From an uncultured Campylobacter sp. (GTDB lineage: Bacteria > Campylobacterota > Campylobacteria > Campylobacterales > Campylobacteraceae): a stretch of 13,679 bases of DNA. Position numbers and translations under genes: made by a program. The DNA is taken from the NCBI RefSeq assembly GCF_938045625.1, contig NZ_CALIAV010000040.1, positions 1 to 13,679 of the forward strand, read 5' to 3'. The notes below the pieces were generated by a model. That model did not search any database and was not told the DNA's origin. It worked only from the letters and a program-made list of their open reading frames with translations. Positions 12,910 to 13,679 of this stretch are shown one piece after another. The stretch's first letter is position 1, and each line of letters opens with the position of its first letter.

Positions 12910-13679
12910 TTACTTTACTTCATACCTCTCACCAGGTTTCATTTCTATCATCTCCCACGGCAAGCCCTGTTTATTTAGTTCATCCATGAAAGGCTTGGCG
13001 TCGAAATTTTCCATATTAAAGACGCCTTTGCCACTCCAAATGCCCTTTGCGACCATCATCGAGCCGATCATCGCAGGCACGCCCGTCGTATAGCTCACGG
13101 CCTGCGCGCCCGTCTCGGCGTAGCAAGCCTCATGGTCGCAGACATTGTAGATATAGACCTGGTGCTCTTTGCCGTCTTTTAGCCCTCGGATTACGCAGCC
13201 GATGTTTGTTTTGCCTTTTGTGCGAGGGCCGAGCGACGCAGGATCAGGCAGCAGGGTCTTTAAAAATTGAATCGGGATTATTTTCACGCCGTTATGCTCG
13301 ACCTCGTCGATCCGTAGCATGCCGACATTTTCTAGACATTTCATGTGAGTTAGATAGCTCTGTCCAAAGGTCATGAAAAAGCGGATTCGTTTTAGCCCTT
13401 TGATGTTTTTTACTAAGCTTTCCAGTTCCTCGTGATAGAGCAGGTAGCTATCTTTGACGCCGACTTTCGGGTAGTCCCACTTGAACATTATCTCCATCGG
13501 CTCGGTCTCTTTCCACTCGCCGCGCTCCCAGTAGCGGCCTTTTGCGCTCACTTCGCGCAGGTTGATTTCTGGGTTGAAATTCGTCGCAAACGGATATCCG
13601 TGATCGCCTGCGTTGCAGTCTAGGATGTCGATCTCGTGGATCTCGTCAAAGAGATTTTGCTGTGCGTAGGCGCAAAATA
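12910..13679 (-). CDS. Carboxynorspermidine dehydrogenase (CANSDH), C-terminal part, cut by the window edge
   Basis: Saccharopine-dehydrogenase-family enzyme of the alternative spermidine pathway. It makes carboxyspermidine (or carboxynorspermidine) from a diamine and aspartate beta-semialdehyde with NADPH, in the cytoplasm. The frame stays open to the last base: codons beyond the internal GTG at 13551 read QQNLFDEIHEIDILDCNAGD and FATNFNPEINLREVSAKGRY, typical of the family. The true start therefore lies outside the window. About 256 of the roughly 400 residues are present. The rest includes WDYPKVGVKDSYLLYHEELE, MTFGQSYLTHMKCLENVGML and the C-terminal NKQGLPWEMIEMKPGERYEV. The NADPH-binding Rossmann N-terminus is missing only because of the edge. 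Base composition is host-like, in contrast with the adjacent TIR gene. I am confident of the family, and fairly confident of CANSDH over other saccharopine dehydrogenase homologues. Confidence 0.85.
   Translation of the reverse strand, partial: FCAYAQQNLFDEIHEIDILDCNAGDHGYPFATNFNPEINLREVSAKGRYWERGEWKETEPMEIMFKWDYPKVGVKDSYLLYHEELESLVKNIKGLKRIRFFMTFGQSYLTHMKCLENVGMLRIDEVEHNGVKIIPIQFLKTLLPDPASLGPRTKGKTNIGCVIRGLKDGKEHQVYIYNVCDHEACYAETGAQAVSYTTGVPAMIGSMMVAKGIWSGKGVFNMENFDAKPFMDELNKQGLPWEMIEMKPGERYEVK

Noticed and set aside
13047..13376. 109-codon arginine/serine-rich open frame on the + strand
   Set aside because: Antisense to carboxynorspermidine dehydrogenase with low-complexity composition typical of shadow frames.
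12910..13551. Complete 213-residue gene starting at the GTG at 13551
   Set aside because: The frame continues upstream to the window edge with family-typical sequence (FATNFNPEINLREV), so the GTG is an internal valine codon.

Overview
The window looks like chromosomal DNA of a Campylobacter species (Campylobacterota). Pointers are the AAATTT/TCAAATTTG words that fill the spacers, extended TATAAT -10 boxes without clear -35 boxes, and a carboxynorspermidine dehydrogenase of the Campylobacter spermidine route. The fairly high G+C of the coding DNA suggests an oral-type species (C. showae, rectus, curvus or gracilis group) rather than C. jejuni. The species assignment is inference.

Left part (1-6550, all + strand): an AT-punctuated spacer with an inverted-box element (42-464); an OprC/NosA-like TonB-dependent receptor barrel that seems to lack its plug domain; a second spacer with a related inverted-box element (2598-2895) and a promoter carrying a perfect 14-bp inverted repeat; then a tightly coupled operon. 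The operon encodes a Tat-exported NMT1/THI5-type binding protein, an SsuC/TauC-type permease, its ATPase, and a 12-helix NnrS-family membrane protein. The genes overlap by 4 bp, lie 6 nt apart, and overlap by 8 bp. Outer-membrane receptor, ABC importer and NnrS together suggest import of a small ligand (possibly copper or a metal complex) linked to denitrification or nitric oxide stress. The substrate cannot be read from the sequence.

Middle part (6552-9843, - strand): a three-gene YbhG/YbhF/YbhR-like export system of HlyD-family lipoprotein, ABC ATPase and ABC-2 permease, transcribed towards the left operon. The two convergent operons end with stop codons one base apart. The ATPase carries a low-complexity N-terminal extension of about 95 residues, encoded by 11 AAATTT words.

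Right part (9844-13679): a 371-bp divergent promoter region; a secreted YceI-family protein with a good terminator; a small two-helix membrane protein with a possible PH-like domain; a 345-bp spacer; a strikingly AT-rich TIR-domain gene (- strand), probably horizontally acquired and the best candidate for an undescribed defence protein; and the C-terminal two thirds of carboxynorspermidine dehydrogenase, running off the right edge.

No rRNA, tRNA, CRISPR array, transposase or integrase was seen.
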